Shown: piece by piece, positions 10,536 through 20,140 of the stretch
Layout of the letters: every line of letters starts with the position of its first letter
How positions within the stretch are numbered: position 1 is the first letter of the stretch
Assembly: GCF_017163705.1 (NCBI RefSeq)
Contig: NZ_JAFIWB010000004.1
Location: 186,001-250,000 of the forward strand
Length of the DNA stretch: 64,000 nt
Origin: Xanthomonas bonasiae
GTDB taxonomy: Bacteria > Pseudomonadota > Gammaproteobacteria > Xanthomonadales > Xanthomonadaceae
Reading direction: 5' to 3'
The notes under the pieces: model-generated
The model's input: only the letters and a program-made list of their open reading frames with translations
What the model was told of the DNA's origin: nothing
The model's database searches: none
Position numbers and translations under genes: made by a program

Positions 10536-10835
10536 TCACGCGGCGGTCGGCGCCAGCCGCGCCAGGATCGCATCCAGCGCCGGACGCAGCGGTGCCAGCA
10601 AGGCCTGCGCCTCGCTGTCGCTGCGCTCGCTGAGTCCGCGCAGCAGTTGCGTGCCGACGGTCAGCGCGGCGCGCTCGTCGCCGTGCAGGCCGGGATGACG
10701 CTGCGCGGCTTCGAGCAGGCGCATCCAGTCCTGCCGGCAGCGGGCCTCGAATTCGATGGTGCAGCGGCCTTGGCATTGCAGCCCGTCGGCCTCGATCGGC
10801 GTGACGGTGATGCGGTAGCGTTGGGAGGCGGTCAT
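10536..10835 (-). CDS. DUF3861-like small protein
   Basis: A 99-residue cytoplasmic protein beginning RYRITVTPIEADG, followed by a strand (CTIEFEARCRQDW) and helices (AALTVGTQLLRGLSE). This layout agrees with the DUF3861 family of small proteins of unknown role. The start at 10835 was chosen because the family begins at this strand; an upstream in-frame ATG would add a basic, unconserved extension. No operon partner is apparent. Confidence 0.65.
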   Translation of the reverse strand: MTASQRYRITVTPIEADGLQCQGRCTIEFEARCRQDWMRLLEAAQRHPGLHGDERAALTVGTQLLRGLSERSDSEAQALLAPLRPALDAILARLAPTAA

Positions 10836-11111
10836 GGGCGTGCGCACGGCGGGTCGGTCGACCCAAGATAGGCGCCGTCCGCCGCTATCACGAGAGGGAT
10901 GGCCGCGACGCTCTGTTCCAGGGCGCGTCATCAAGCATCGGGCGCCGGTCGTGCCGCAGGCGGCGGCCGTGCGGGTTGGGCCATGGCCGCCGATCGGCGC
11001 TACGCGGCGTGGATCCGGCCGTCAGAGGCGCGTTGCCATTTCCCTCGCAGAACAGCCAGCCAGACTCGGTTTAGATGCCTTGGGCGCGATGGCACGCCTC
11101 TTTGCGACCGT

Positions 11112-11675
11112 TCAGCGCGCCGCACGCAGCAGCGGCAGCGGATCGTGGGTACCGCCCTCGGCATAGACGCCGTAGTGCAGATGCGGCGGCGTGCCGCGCG
11201 CGTTGCCGCTGTCGCCGACCGTGCCGAGCGGATCGCCAGCCTCGACCAGGTCGCCGACCTGCAGGTCCGGCGCCCAGTCCTGCAGATGCGCGTAGTAATG
11301 GCGTTGCCGGGCCGGACCCATCACCCACACCTGGCGGCCGCCGAGGCCGCGCTCGGCGACCGCGACCACGATGCCACGCGTGGCCGACAGCACCGGCGTG
11401 CCGCGCTTGGCGAAGATGTCCACGCCGGCGTGCTGGCGATCGCGACCGCGCGGCGCGCCGAAGGTGGCGGCCACGCGGCGCGGGTCCACGCCTTGCACCG
11501 GCATGCGCAGCGCGGTCGGTGGCGGCTGCCGCGCCAGTTCCCAACCGGCCCGCGCACGCAGCGCCCACGGCTGCTGCCAGGCCCAGGCCAGCGCGAGCGC
11601 CGTGCAGGCCAGTGCGGTCGAGCGCAGCAGCCAACGGCGCAGCGTCCGCGCAGGCGAGGGCGCCGCTGCCGGCAT
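11112..11675 (-). CDS. M23 (LytM) family metallopeptidase, membrane-anchored
   Basis: A 187-residue peptidoglycan peptidase of the lysostaphin/LytM type. One N-terminal transmembrane segment (LLRSTALACTALALAWAW) places the catalytic domain in the periplasm. Zinc ligands are seen in HAGVDIFAK (HxxxD) and in HLHYGVY (HxH), with the catalytic His in HYYAHLQDW. All metal ligands are present, so it should be active rather than an EnvC-like pseudoenzyme. The domain is short, with no coiled coil. It lies 4 bp after the stop of the DUF533 gene and is probably cotranscribed with it. Confidence 0.92.
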   Translation of the reverse strand: MPAAAPSPARTLRRWLLRSTALACTALALAWAWQQPWALRARAGWELARQPPPTALRMPVQGVDPRRVAATFGAPRGRDRQHAGVDIFAKRGTPVLSATRGIVVAVAERGLGGRQVWVMGPARQRHYYAHLQDWAPDLQVGDLVEAGDPLGTVGDSGNARGTPPHLHYGVYAEGGTHDPLPLLRAAR

Positions 11676-11679
11676 CGCC

Positions 11680-12378
11680 TCAGCCAGCCTGCGTGCCGGC
11701 CTGCTTCTGCAACTGCTGCTTCAGCGCGTCGTCGATGCCGAGCTGGCGCGCCAGTTCGTCCAGGTAGCTGCGTTCCATAAAGTTCTGTTCGTCGGCGGCG
11801 AGCAGGCTGGCCAGGTACATCTCCGAGGCGATTTCCGGCGTCGTCGCGGCTTTCGCCACTTCGGCCGGGTCCAGCGGCTTCTCCAGTTCCGCGTGCAGCC
11901 AGCGCTGCACGTCCTCGTCGCCGTCGAGGCGGGTGAACTCGCCTTCGATCAGTTCGCGTTCGCGGGTGTCGATATGGCCGTCGGCCTTGGCCGCGGCGAC
12001 CAGCGCGCGCAGGATCGCCTGGCTGTGCTGTTCCACTTCCAGCGGCGGCAACCGGTCCAGGGTCTGCGGTTCTTCCGGCGCGGCGGCACCGAGTTGCTGG
12101 CGCTTGTAGTCGCCGTAGGCGCGGTAGGCCATCACCCCGATCGCGGCAAGGCCGCCATAGGTCGCCAGCTTGCGCGTGGTGCGGTTCTTGCCCAGCAGCA
12201 GGCCGAGCGCGCCGCCGCTCAGGGCGCCCTTGCCGAAGTCGGCGTTGAGCATGCCGCCGAGGCCGCCGCTCCTGGCGGGCGATCCCGCCGAGGCGGACGT
12301 GCCGGTCTTGGCCATGGCCTGGCCGGCGGCGCCCTGCGCCGATTGCAGCAGTTGGTCGAGAAAGCCCTGTAGCTTCAT
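11680..12378 (-). CDS. DUF533 / TerB-like protein (YebE family)
   Basis: A 232-residue protein with a glycine- and serine-rich N-terminal part, a short hydrophobic stretch (LATYGGLAAIGVMAYRAYG) and a C-terminal helical TerB-like domain (ILRALVAAAKADGHIDTRERELI). That domain includes the acidic motif ADGHID, which in TerB relatives can bind a metal. The E. coli relative YebE belongs to envelope stress regulons; the role here is unknown. A good ribosome site (AAAGGA) precedes the chosen ATG. The M23 peptidase gene follows directly, which suggests a cell-envelope function. Confidence 0.88.
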   Translation of the reverse strand: MKLQGFLDQLLQSAQGAAGQAMAKTGTSASAGSPARSGGLGGMLNADFGKGALSGGALGLLLGKNRTTRKLATYGGLAAIGVMAYRAYGDYKRQQLGAAAPEEPQTLDRLPPLEVEQHSQAILRALVAAAKADGHIDTRERELIEGEFTRLDGDEDVQRWLHAELEKPLDPAEVAKAATTPEIASEMYLASLLAADEQNFMERSYLDELARQLGIDDALKQQLQKQAGTQAG

Positions 12379-12466
12379 GCACGCGTTCCTTTCGAATTGA
12401 AGCACCGGTATAGCCGGCGTCGCCTTAGCGGGCTGTCAATCCCGCTGCGGGCGGCGGCGAGCGCGC

Positions 12467-12496
12467 AAAAAAAACGAGACGGCGCAGGCCGTCTCG
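12467..12496 (-). terminator. Strong Rho-independent terminator after the HU-like gene
   Basis: A perfect 9-bp stem CGAGACGGC / GCCGTCTCG with a 4-nt loop is flanked on the plus strand by eight A residues (12467-12474). Read leftwards this is a hairpin followed by a U-run, directly after the HU-like gene. Confidence 0.92.
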
Positions 12497-12529
12497 TCCG
12501 GTGTGCTTGCCTGGATCAGGCGACGCTGC

Positions 12530-12928
12530 TCAGAGCGCGGCGTCCTTGAGCTTCTTCAGCGGGCGCACCTTCAGCTTGGTGGTGGCCGGCTTGGCGGCGA
12601 ACCACTGCTCTTCCTTGGTGAACGGGTTGATGCCCTTGCGCTTCGGCTTGGCCGGCACGCTGACGGCGGTGATCTTGAGCAGGCCCGGCAGGGTGAACGA
12701 ACCGGCGCCCTTCTTGCTGACCGAGCCGGCCACGGCGTGCTCGAGCGAGGCCATCACCGCGCGCACGTCCTTGGCGACGACGCCGCTGGCTTCGACGATG
12801 TGGGCGACCAGCGCGGACTTGCTCAGCGCTTCCTTGATCGGCTTGGGAGCGGCCGGCTTGGCGGCGGTCTTGGTGGCTACTTTCTTCGCTGCCTTTTTCG
12901 GGGCAGCCTTTTTCGCGGTCTTTGCCAT
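12530..12928 (-). CDS. HU-family histone-like DNA-binding protein with lysine/alanine-rich tail
   Basis: A 132-residue nucleoid protein. Residues 1-30 are a Lys/Ala/Pro-rich tail made of AKKAAPKKAAKK-like repeats, similar to eukaryotic H1 tails. Residues 31-132 are an HU/IHF fold: SKSALVAHIVEASGV, then GAGSFTLPGLLKI and the beta-arm region ending with a basic C-terminus. Canonical HU is about 90 aa, so both the added tail and the longer C-terminus are distinctive; such proteins are known in Xanthomonadaceae. It is a monocistronic unit with a good sigma70 promoter upstream and a strong terminator, which fits high expression. Confidence 0.93.
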   Translation of the reverse strand: MAKTAKKAAPKKAAKKVATKTAAKPAAPKPIKEALSKSALVAHIVEASGVVAKDVRAVMASLEHAVAGSVSKKGAGSFTLPGLLKITAVSVPAKPKRKGINPFTKEEQWFAAKPATTKLKVRPLKKLKDAAL

Positions 12929-13595
12929 GATGTCCTGATTCCGTAAACGATAGGTGGTTGGGTCGCGCCGACCCCGTCGGCATGGCGAAATGTAGGGCAT
13001 GTGCTACGCCGCGCCAATAGGCAAACCGCAAAAAGACGCGGAAAAAGCCCCGTGCCGCGTTTTTTTTCGCCGCAAGGGCGGATTTGGACCGGGAAAACGG
13101 CAGCGCGCTGCCGCTAGGCGCAGCGTTCATGCCGAGCCGCGACCGGCATCGCGCCGCCTCGCCGCGGCCATTGGCAATGCTGGAATCCAGTGCGCAGACG
13201 GCTGCCCGGACCGGTCCGGCGGACAGCGATCTCACTCGCCGCGTCGCCGTCTGCTTCCGATGTGCGCGGCTGGCGCGCACGCTCCGGAGGCGGCGCGGTC
13301 GCTGCCGTGCGTGGAGGCGCCGGGTTGCGCGGCGAGCTGGCCGTTGCTGCGCAGGAGGCGTGCAACCTGACGAGCTGGCCGCGCCGTCGTCCGTCGACGA
13401 GTTCGCCGGGCTGGGCGGCCGGCGTCGTCTGTGTGCGAGCAACCGCCATCGCTTGCGGAGCATCGCTGCGGTTGGCCAAACAACGCCGCCAGCGGTGCCC
13501 GGACGCGCGCACCGCCCACGGCGGGTATTGCGGCGCACAAGGCCGTAACGCCCGCTGCTCTATCGTGCCTGCCTCATTCACCACGGGAGTACCGC
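12929..13595. other. Intergenic region with the HU-gene promoter; no gene seen
   Basis: About 670 bp. The promoter of the HU-like gene lies at its left end. The rest has several open frames, but their products are Arg/Ala/Pro-rich without any family resemblance, as expected from chance in high-GC DNA. A run of eight T lies near 13060. Confidence 0.6.
12989..13017 (-). promoter_or_regulatory. Sigma70-type promoter of the HU-like gene
   Basis: Read on the minus strand there is a TTGGCG box, a 17-nt spacer and a TACATT box, ending about 60 bp before the ATG. Both hexamers are close to consensus and the spacing is ideal. Confidence 0.65.
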
Positions 13596-14027
13596 ATGGG
13601 CATTTCGCGTCACGCCACCGCGCATTGGGAAGGCGATCTCAAGAACGGCAAGGGCCAGCTGAGCACGCCGCAGAGCGGTCTGCTGGAGAACACCCGCTAC
13701 GCCTTCAGCAGCCGCTTCGGCGACGAGAAGGGCACCAACCCGGAAGAGCTGATCGCCGCCGCGCATGCTGGCTGCTTCACCATGGCGCTGTCGGCCAAGC
13801 TCAGCGAGGCGGGCTTCCCGCCGACCTCGCTGGACACGCGCGCCGAGGTCGATCTGTCGATGGAAGGCGGTCCGCAGTTGTCGCAGATCCGGCTCAAGGT
13901 CAAGGCCGTGGTCCCGAACATCGAGGCGGCGCAGTTCCGTGCGTTGGCCGACGACGCCAAGCAGAACTGCCCGGTGTCCAAGGCGCTGAGCGCCGTGCCG
14001 ATCAGCCTGGAAGCCGAACTGGGCTGA
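13596..14027 (+). CDS. osmC: OsmC family peroxiredoxin
   Basis: A 143-residue OsmC-type thiol peroxidase that reduces organic hydroperoxides. The two redox cysteines are present in HAGCFTMAL and QNCPVSKAL. The start MGISRHATAHWEGDLKNGKG is typical of OsmC (rather than Ohr), and the length is standard. A terminator hairpin follows the stop. No neighbouring regulator is seen, so stress control is inferred from the family only. Confidence 0.93.
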   Translation: MGISRHATAHWEGDLKNGKGQLSTPQSGLLENTRYAFSSRFGDEKGTNPEELIAAAHAGCFTMALSAKLSEAGFPPTSLDTRAEVDLSMEGGPQLSQIRLKVKAVVPNIEAAQFRALADDAKQNCPVSKALSAVPISLEAELG

Positions 14028-14033
14028 GTGTTG

Positions 14034-14060
14034 GGCCTGGCGCGTGCCGCCAGGCCTTTT
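14034..14060 (+). terminator. Rho-independent terminator after osmC
   Basis: A 9-bp perfect stem GGCCTGGCG / CGCCAGGCC with a 5-nt loop is followed by TTTT. Confidence 0.85.
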
Positions 14061-14278
14061 CCCGAAACGACGGTCAGGCCACGCCGGCTACGGCTCGCGC
14101 GGCCTGGCCGTTTGCCGTTGCATGGGAACGGTTCCAGTTGCGATACGCGCAAGGCCCCGTTGCGGCAACAGCTGTCGCGGCGCTAAACAGTCGCCGTCCA
14201 CCGGGCCCAATTCAGTCTCGTTTCACCGGCGCGGACCGAGCATGCAGGTGCGCGATCCACGCGCCTGGAATCTTCGAC

Positions 14279-14899
14279 ATGAACAAGCTCTCGACCCGTC
14301 TTCTGACCGCCGCGCTCGCCGTGGGCGTGGTCGGCTCCGCCACTGCGCAGGACTACGGCCGCTACGATGGCTATCGCGATCGCGGCTATCCGAGCAGCGG
14401 CAGCTACGAATACGCCCGTGTGGTCCGTGCCGACCCGATCATCGTGCCGGTGCGCGGCCCGCGCGAGACCACCGAGCGCTGCTACGAGCGCCCGGCTTCC
14501 GGCGAATATGTCGAAAACGGCTACCGCGGCAATGGCTACTACAGCGACGGCTACCGCGGCACCGACGGCGGGCGCAGCGCGGCCACGGTGGTTGGCGGCA
14601 TCGCCGGTGCGCTGCTGGGCAGCCGCGTCGGCGGCGGCAGCGGGCGCTTCGTCGGCACCGCGGTCGGCACCATGGTCGGCGGCCTGGCCGGGCGCTCGAT
14701 CTACGACAGCAATACCCGCACCACCGTGCAGACCGGCTCGGTCAGCGTGTGCGAACCGGTGGCCTATCGCAGCGAGAGCTACGACCGGGTGGACGGCTAC
14801 GACGTGACCTACGAATACGGCGGCCGCTACTACCACACGCGCAGCGCGGAGCGTCCGGGCGACCGCATTCGGGTGCGCGTGGACGTGTTGCCTGACTGA
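14279..14899 (+). CDS. Glycine-zipper 2TM-domain protein, secreted
   Basis: A 206-residue exported protein with a signal peptide (LLTAALAVGVVGSATAQ). The first half of the mature chain is rich in Tyr, Arg and Gly (YGRYDGYRDRGYPSSG). A glycine-zipper hydrophobic hairpin follows near residues 105-140 (VVGGIAGALLGSRVGGGSG, then AVGTMVGGLAGR). The C-terminal part is an RxxxVxY-type beta segment (VTYEYGGRYYHTRS). This matches the Rick-17kDa/glycine-zipper outer-membrane protein families, although no lipobox Cys is present. It may be an envelope structural protein; its function is unknown. Confidence 0.85.
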   Translation: MNKLSTRLLTAALAVGVVGSATAQDYGRYDGYRDRGYPSSGSYEYARVVRADPIIVPVRGPRETTERCYERPASGEYVENGYRGNGYYSDGYRGTDGGRSAATVVGGIAGALLGSRVGGGSGRFVGTAVGTMVGGLAGRSIYDSNTRTTVQTGSVSVCEPVAYRSESYDRVDGYDVTYEYGGRYYHTRSAERPGDRIRVRVDVLPD

Positions 14900-15034
14900 A
14901 CGATGCGGACGCCTCGCTGAGGCGTCCATGGGGCATCGGCCGCCAGCGCCGTGGCGCTGGCGGTCGACGACGATTCGTCAGGCGGCCCTGCCGCCCACTC
15001 CTGCCGTTGCAGGCAAGCGTTATCGATCTGCCGC

Positions 15035-15913
15035 TCAGCGCCAGTCGATGCGCCCGTCGATCACCGTCTGTACCTGGCCGCCCGACCAGACCTCGCCGGC
15101 GCTGTCCACGCTCAGGGTCAGCAAGGCATCGTGGCCGACCTCGCGGCCCTGGCTGACCACGTAGCGGCCGTCGCGGCCGGGCAGGGCGTCGCGGTGGTCC
15201 AGCCACGCGGCGAGTACGGCGTTGGCGGCGCCGGATGCGGCATCCTCGAACCGGCGGCCATTGCCGACGAACGCACGCACTGCCAGCTGATACGCCTGGT
15301 CGTCGGCCCGCGCATAGGCGAACACACCCATGCTGGCGGTGCTTTCGGCCAGCGCGGCGATCGCTTCCCAGTCCGGCGCCAGGCCGCGCAACGCGGCCTC
15401 GTCGGCGATTTCGACCAGCCACCAGCAGCGGCCGCCGTCCATGCGCACCGGCGGTTGCGCGCCCAGCCTCCAGCCGGCCAGCGCCGCGGCCAGGCGCGGA
15501 TCGGCGGCGTCGGCGATCTCCGCGACCTGCGCGCGCGGGGTGCGGATGGCGATGCTGCGCTCGCCACCGTCCGCATCCACGCGCAACGGCAGCAGCCCGG
15601 CGATGCCTTCCTGGACCAGCACGCCGTCCTTGGGCACGGCGATGCCTGCCTCCAGCACCGCATGCGCGGTGCCGACGCTGGGGTGGCCGGCGAACGGCAC
15701 TTCCTTCTGCGGACTGAACATGCGGATGCCGTAGCTGGCGCCTGGCTGCGTGGCCGGAAACACGAAGGTGGTCTCCGGCAGCCGCGTCCAGCGCGCGATC
15801 GCCTGCATCGCCGCCGCGTCCAGGCCTTGCGCATCCAGCACCACCGCCAGCGGATTGCCGGCGCCGGGGCGCGGGGAGAACACATCCAGTTGCAGGAAAC
15901 GGCGCGTGGTCAT
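15035..15913 (-). CDS. PhzF family isomerase-like protein
   Basis: A 292-residue PhzF-like protein of the diaminopimelate-epimerase fold. Family signatures are LDVFSPRPGAGNPLAVV at the N-terminus, RLPETTFVF with the active-site Glu, and PFAGHPSVGTAHAVLE. The C-terminal half carries FEDAASGAANAVLAAWL, the GS-rich phosphate- or substrate-binding loop. PhzF homologues outside phenazine clusters have unknown substrates, and no phenazine genes are nearby. The start MTTRRFLQLDVF was preferred; an ATG three codons upstream is also possible. It is divergent from lysC-lysA. Confidence 0.92.
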   Translation of the reverse strand: MTTRRFLQLDVFSPRPGAGNPLAVVLDAQGLDAAAMQAIARWTRLPETTFVFPATQPGASYGIRMFSPQKEVPFAGHPSVGTAHAVLEAGIAVPKDGVLVQEGIAGLLPLRVDADGGERSIAIRTPRAQVAEIADAADPRLAAALAGWRLGAQPPVRMDGGRCWWLVEIADEAALRGLAPDWEAIAALAESTASMGVFAYARADDQAYQLAVRAFVGNGRRFEDAASGAANAVLAAWLDHRDALPGRDGRYVVSQGREVGHDALLTLSVDSAGEVWSGGQVQTVIDGRIDWR

Positions 15914-16087
15914 GGCAGGCACTCGAAGGCGGGGGCGCGCAGCTTAGCAACCGCGGCGCGCGCCCGATGCAGGGCCGGCGCATCGCGGGCTTGGCCGGCA
16001 AGCGCCAGGAGCGCTGCGCTTGGCATAGAATCGCAGGTTCCGCCCGGCGTTCCGGGCCTCTTTCCCTCCACCAGACCCCACAACGAA

Positions 16088-18697
16088 ATGTCCTCTTCCC
16101 CCCACGTCGATCGTTGGATCGTCCTCAAGTTCGGCGGCACCTCGGTGTCGCGTCGTCATCGCTGGGACACGATCGGGAAGCTGGCGAAAAAACGCGCCGA
16201 CGAGACCGGGGCGCGGGTGCTGGTGGTGGTGTCGGCGCTGTCGGGGGTGACCAACGAGTTGACCGCGATCGCCGACGGCAGCGCCGACAGCGCGCAGCGC
16301 GTGGCCGCGCTGGAGCAGCGCCACCGCGAGTTCCTGGGCGAACTGGAACTGGATGCGGACAGCGTGCTCGGCGAGCGCCTGGCGGCGCTGCGCGGATTGC
16401 TCGACGACCCGCGCGCGGCGAGCCGCACGCTGGACTGGCAGGCCGAGGTGCTGGGCCAGGGCGAGTTGCTGTCCTCGACACTGGGCGCGGCCTACCTGCG
16501 CGCCAGCGGCCTGGATTTCGGCTGGATGGACGCGCGCCAGTGGCTGGACGCGCTGCCGCCGCAGCCGAACCAGAGCGAGTGGTCCAAGCGGCTGTCGGTG
16601 TCGTGCCAGTGGCAGTCCGACACGGCCTGGCGCGAACGTTTCGTCGCCCAGCCGGCGCGGATGCTGATCACCCAGGGCTTCATTTCGCGGCACCAGGACG
16701 GCGGTACCGCGATCCTCGGCCGCGGCGGCTCGGACACCTCGGCGGCCTACTTCGGCGCGCTGCTCGGCGCCAGCCGGGTGGAGATCTGGACCGACGTGCC
16801 GGGTATGTTCAGCGCCAATCCGCGCGAAGTGCCCGATGCGCGCCTGCTGACCCGGCTGGACTATTACGAGGCGCAGGAAATCGCCACCACCGGCGCCAAG
16901 GTGCTGCACCCGCGCTCGATCAAGCCGTGCCGCGACGGCGGCGTGCCGATGGCGATCCTGGACACCGAGCGCCCCGAGCTGCCCGGCACCAGCATCGACG
17001 GCAATGCGCGCACCGTGCCCGGGGTCAAGGCGATCAGCCGCCGCAACGGCATCGTGCTGGTGTCGATGGAAGGCATCGGCATGTGGCAGCAGGTCGGCTT
17101 CCTGGCCGACGTGTTCGCGCGCTTCGCCAAGCATGGGCTGTCGGTGGACCTGATCGGTTCGGCCGAGACCAACGTCACCGTGTCGCTGGATCCGAGCGAG
17201 AACCTGGTCAACACCGACGTGCTGGCGGCGCTGTCGGCCGACCTGGCGGAGATCTGCCGGGTCAAGATCATCGTGCCGTGCGCGGCGATCACCCTGGTCG
17301 GACGCGGCATGCGCTCGCTGCTGCACAAGCTCTCGGACGTGTGGGCCACGTTCGGCAAGGAGCGCGTGCACATGATCTCGCAGTCGTCCAACGACCTGAA
17401 CCTGACCTTCGTCATCGACGAGGCCGATGCCGACGGCCTGTTGCCGATCCTGCACGCCGAGCTGATCGACAGCGGCGCGATGCCGGTGGAGGAGACCGAG
17501 GTGTTCGGTCCGCGCTGGCGCGAGATCACCGGCAGCGTGCGCGCGCGGCCGACGCCGTGGTGGCATGCCGAGCGCGAGCACCTGCTGCGCCTGGCCGACG
17601 CCGGCACGCCGCGCTATGTCTACCATCTGCCGACGCTGCGCGAGCGCGCCCGCGCGCTCAAGGCGATCGCGCCGATCGACCAGCGCTACTACGCGATCAA
17701 GGCCAATTCGCATCCGGCGATTCTCGAGGCGCTGGTCGCCGAGGATTTCGGCCTGGAATGCGTGTCGCACGGCGAACTGCGCCGGGTGTTCGACACCTTG
17801 CCGGAGCTGTCGCCGCGGCGGGTGCTGTTCACCCCCAGCTTCGCGCCCAAGGCCGAGTACGAAGCCGCGTTCGCGCTGGGCGTGACCGTCACCGTGGACA
17901 ACGTCGAGCTGCTGCAGCGCTGGCCGGAACTGTTCCGCGGCCGCAGCCTGTGGCTGCGCATCGACCTGGGCCACGGCGACGGCCACCACGAGAAGGTCAA
18001 CACCGGCGGCAAGGCGTCCAAGTTCGGCCTGTCGGCGACGCGGGTGGACGAATTCGTCGAGGTCGCGCGCACGCTGGACATCCGCATCGTCGGCGTGCAC
18101 GCGCACCTGGGCAGCGGCGTGGAGACGGCGCAGCACTGGCGGCGCATGTGCGACGAACTGGCTGGCTTCGCGCGCCGCATCGGCAGCGTGGAGGTCATCG
18201 ACATCGGCGGCGGCCTGCCGATCGCGTACAGCGCCGACGACGAGCCGTTCGATCTCGATGCCTGGGCGCAGGGCCTGGCCGAGGTCAAGGCGGTGCACCC
18301 GGCGTTCCGCCTGGCGGTCGAGCCGGGCCGCTACCTGGTCGCCGAATGCGGCGTGCTGCTGACCCGCGCCACCCAGGTGATCGAGAAGGACGGCATCCGC
18401 CGCGTCGGCATGGATGCGGGCATGAACGCGCTGGTGCGCCCGGCGTTGTACGACGCCTGGCACGACGTGGCCAACCTGAGCCGGCTCGAGCGCGAGGCCG
18501 ATGCGGTGTTCGACGTGGTCGGCCCGATCTGCGAATCCAGCGACGTGTTCGGCAAGCGCCGCCGCCTGCCTGCCGCCACCGCGGCCGACGACGTGATGCT
18601 GATCGCCGATGCCGGCGCCTACGGCTACGCGATGGCCAGCACCTACAACCAACGCGAGCTGCCGCGGGAGGACGTGATCGATGCGCCTGCCGTCTGA
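16088..18697 (+). CDS. Bifunctional aspartokinase / diaminopimelate decarboxylase (LysC-LysA fusion)
   Basis: An 869-residue fusion that carries the first and last steps of lysine synthesis. Residues 1 to about 460 are aspartokinase: KFGGTSV (15-20 region), GRGGSDTSAAYFGALLGA, EAQEIATTGAKVLHP, and ACT regulatory repeats near 310-450. From about residue 490 follows diaminopimelate decarboxylase: PLP lysine K538 in YYAIKANSHP, then GVHAHLGSGVE, IDIGGGLPI, EPGRYLV and CESSDVF. The first domain feeds the meso-DAP pathway and the second consumes meso-DAP. The fusion is known in Xanthomonadaceae. Feedback by lysine through the ACT domains is likely from family knowledge. The gene is followed by murL and murD2. 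Confidence 0.97.
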   Translation: MSSSPHVDRWIVLKFGGTSVSRRHRWDTIGKLAKKRADETGARVLVVVSALSGVTNELTAIADGSADSAQRVAALEQRHREFLGELELDADSVLGERLAALRGLLDDPRAASRTLDWQAEVLGQGELLSSTLGAAYLRASGLDFGWMDARQWLDALPPQPNQSEWSKRLSVSCQWQSDTAWRERFVAQPARMLITQGFISRHQDGGTAILGRGGSDTSAAYFGALLGASRVEIWTDVPGMFSANPREVPDARLLTRLDYYEAQEIATTGAKVLHPRSIKPCRDGGVPMAILDTERPELPGTSIDGNARTVPGVKAISRRNGIVLVSMEGIGMWQQVGFLADVFARFAKHGLSVDLIGSAETNVTVSLDPSENLVNTDVLAALSADLAEICRVKIIVPCAAITLVGRGMRSLLHKLSDVWATFGKERVHMISQSSNDLNLTFVIDEADADGLLPILHAELIDSGAMPVEETEVFGPRWREITGSVRARPTPWWHAEREHLLRLADAGTPRYVYHLPTLRERARALKAIAPIDQRYYAIKANSHPAILEALVAEDFGLECVSHGELRRVFDTLPELSPRRVLFTPSFAPKAEYEAAFALGVTVTVDNVELLQRWPELFRGRSLWLRIDLGHGDGHHEKVNTGGKASKFGLSATRVDEFVEVARTLDIRIVGVHAHLGSGVETAQHWRRMCDELAGFARRIGSVEVIDIGGGLPIAYSADDEPFDLDAWAQGLAEVKAVHPAFRLAVEPGRYLVAECGVLLTRATQVIEKDGIRRVGMDAGMNALVRPALYDAWHDVANLSRLEREADAVFDVVGPICESSDVFGKRRRLPAATAADDVMLIADAGAYGYAMASTYNQRELPREDVIDAPAV

Positions 18698-18784
18698 GAC
18701 CCGCTTTCTTGCGCCGCCGCGCGCAGCGCGAGCGGCATGCCGTGCTTCGGCGCGAATGCCGCTCAGCCCGATTCCGGATACGCC

Positions 18785-20140
18785 ATGACCGCTTTCGACA
18801 AACAGCAGATCACCACCTTCCGCTTCGTGCGCTGCGCGTTCGACGCCGACAGCGGCGTCGCGCGCCTGGTCTATGCCTTCGACCAGGGCCCGGAGCTGGT
18901 GGAGACGATCACCGTGCCCGGCGCGCCGTTCGTGCTGGACGCGGCGCGCGCGCAGGCCGTGCAGCACGCGCTGCGCCTGCTGCACCTGATCGCCGGGGTC
19001 AGCTACTACAAGGCCGCGGTGCCGCCGCGGATCGAAATCGACGACTACGCGATCGATGCCGAGACCGCGGCGCTGCTGGACAGCGTGTATCTGCACGGCC
19101 TGGGCGAGTTCGCCTATCGCAACGGGCTGGATCTGCGCGAGCGGATCCGCTTTCCGGCGACGGCGGCAGACGAGCAGGGGGCTCCGGCACTGGGTCTGCG
19201 CGGGCATGCGCTGGTCGCGATCGGCGGCGGCAAGGATTCGCTGGTCAGCATCGAGGCGTTGCGCGCGGCCGGCGTGGAGCAGACCGTGGCCTGGATCGGC
19301 GGCTCGCAGCTGATCCGCGCCTGCGCCGAGCGCACCGCGCTGCCGACCTTGAACATCGGCCGCGCGCTGGCGCCGGAGCTGTTCGAACTGAACCGGCAGG
19401 GCGCGTGGAACGGGCATATCCCGGTGACCGCGGTGAACTCGGCGATCCTGGTATTCGCCGCGCTGCTGCAGGACGCGGGCCAGGTGGTGTTTTCCAACGA
19501 GCACTCGGCCAGCTACGGCAGCCAGATCGCCGGCACCGGCGAGGTCAACCACCAGTGGTCGAAGGGCTGGGCGTTCGAGCAGGCGTTCGGCGCGCACGTG
19601 CAGCGCTACGTGGCCGCGGATCTGCGCTACTACTCGCTGCTGCGCCCGCTGTCGGAACTGGCGGTGGCGCGGCAGTTCGCCAAGACCGACCACTACGACG
19701 CGCATTTCTCCAGCTGCAACCGCAACTTCCACATCCTCGGCGAGCGTCCGGCGCACCGCTGGTGCGGGGTATGCCCGAAGTGCCATTTCGTGTTCCTGGC
19801 GTTGGCCCCGTTCATGCCGAAGACGCGGCTGGTGCGGATCTTCGGCCGCAACCTGCTCGACGATGCGGCGCAGGCGCCGGGTTTCGATGCGCTGCTGGAA
19901 TTCCAGGACCACAAGCCGTTCGAATGCGTCGGCGAGGGCCGCGAATCGCGCGCGGCGATGGCCACCCTGGCGGCGCGCGCGGAATGGAAGGAGGACGCGC
20001 TGGTGGCGCGGTTCATCCGCGAGATCCAGCCGCAGCTGGACGCCGGCGACCTGCGCGTGGAGCCGCTGCTGGCGCTGGACACGCAGCACCGCATTCCGGC
20101 CGAGCTGTGGGAACGCGTGCGTGCGAATTTCGCAGCTTGA
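18785..20140 (+). CDS. murL: UDP-MurNAc-L-alanyl-L-glutamate epimerase MurL
   Basis: A 451-residue protein matching MurL, the ATP-dependent epimerase that turns the terminal L-Glu of UDP-MurNAc-L-Ala-L-Glu into D-Glu. This replaces glutamate racemase MurI. A PP-loop-like nucleotide motif GGGKDS is at residues 147-152. A Cys cluster CGVCPKC lies near residue 325 and may bind a metal. The next gene encodes the matching ligase, and the two overlap by about 20 bp. The pair was described biochemically in Xanthomonas oryzae; the assignment here rests on sequence features and on that neighbour. The start [12 protein letters not shown] follows a short gap after lysC-lysA. Confidence 0.93.
   Translation: MTAFDKQQITTFRFVRCAFDADSGVARLVYAFDQGPELVETITVPGAPFVLDAARAQAVQHALRLLHLIAGVSYYKAAVPPRIEIDDYAIDAETAALLDSVYLHGLGEFAYRNGLDLRERIRFPATAADEQGAPALGLRGHALVAIGGGKDSLVSIEALRAAGVEQTVAWIGGSQLIRACAERTALPTLNIGRALAPELFELNRQGAWNGHIPVTAVNSAILVFAALLQDAGQVVFSNEHSASYGSQIAGTGEVNHQWSKGWAFEQAFGAHVQRYVAADLRYYSLLRPLSELAVARQFAKTDHYDAHFSSCNRNFHILGERPAHRWCGVCPKCHFVFLALAPFMPKTRLVRIFGRNLLDDAAQAPGFDALLEFQDHKPFECVGEGRESRAAMATLAARAEWKEDALVARFIREIQPQLDAGDLRVEPLLALDTQHRIPAELWERVRANFAA

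Noticed and set aside
12929-13595. Open frames between the HU-like gene and osmC
   Set aside because: Several overlapping frames on both strands exist, but all give low-complexity Arg/Ala/Pro sequences, lack ribosome sites and have no recognisable motif.
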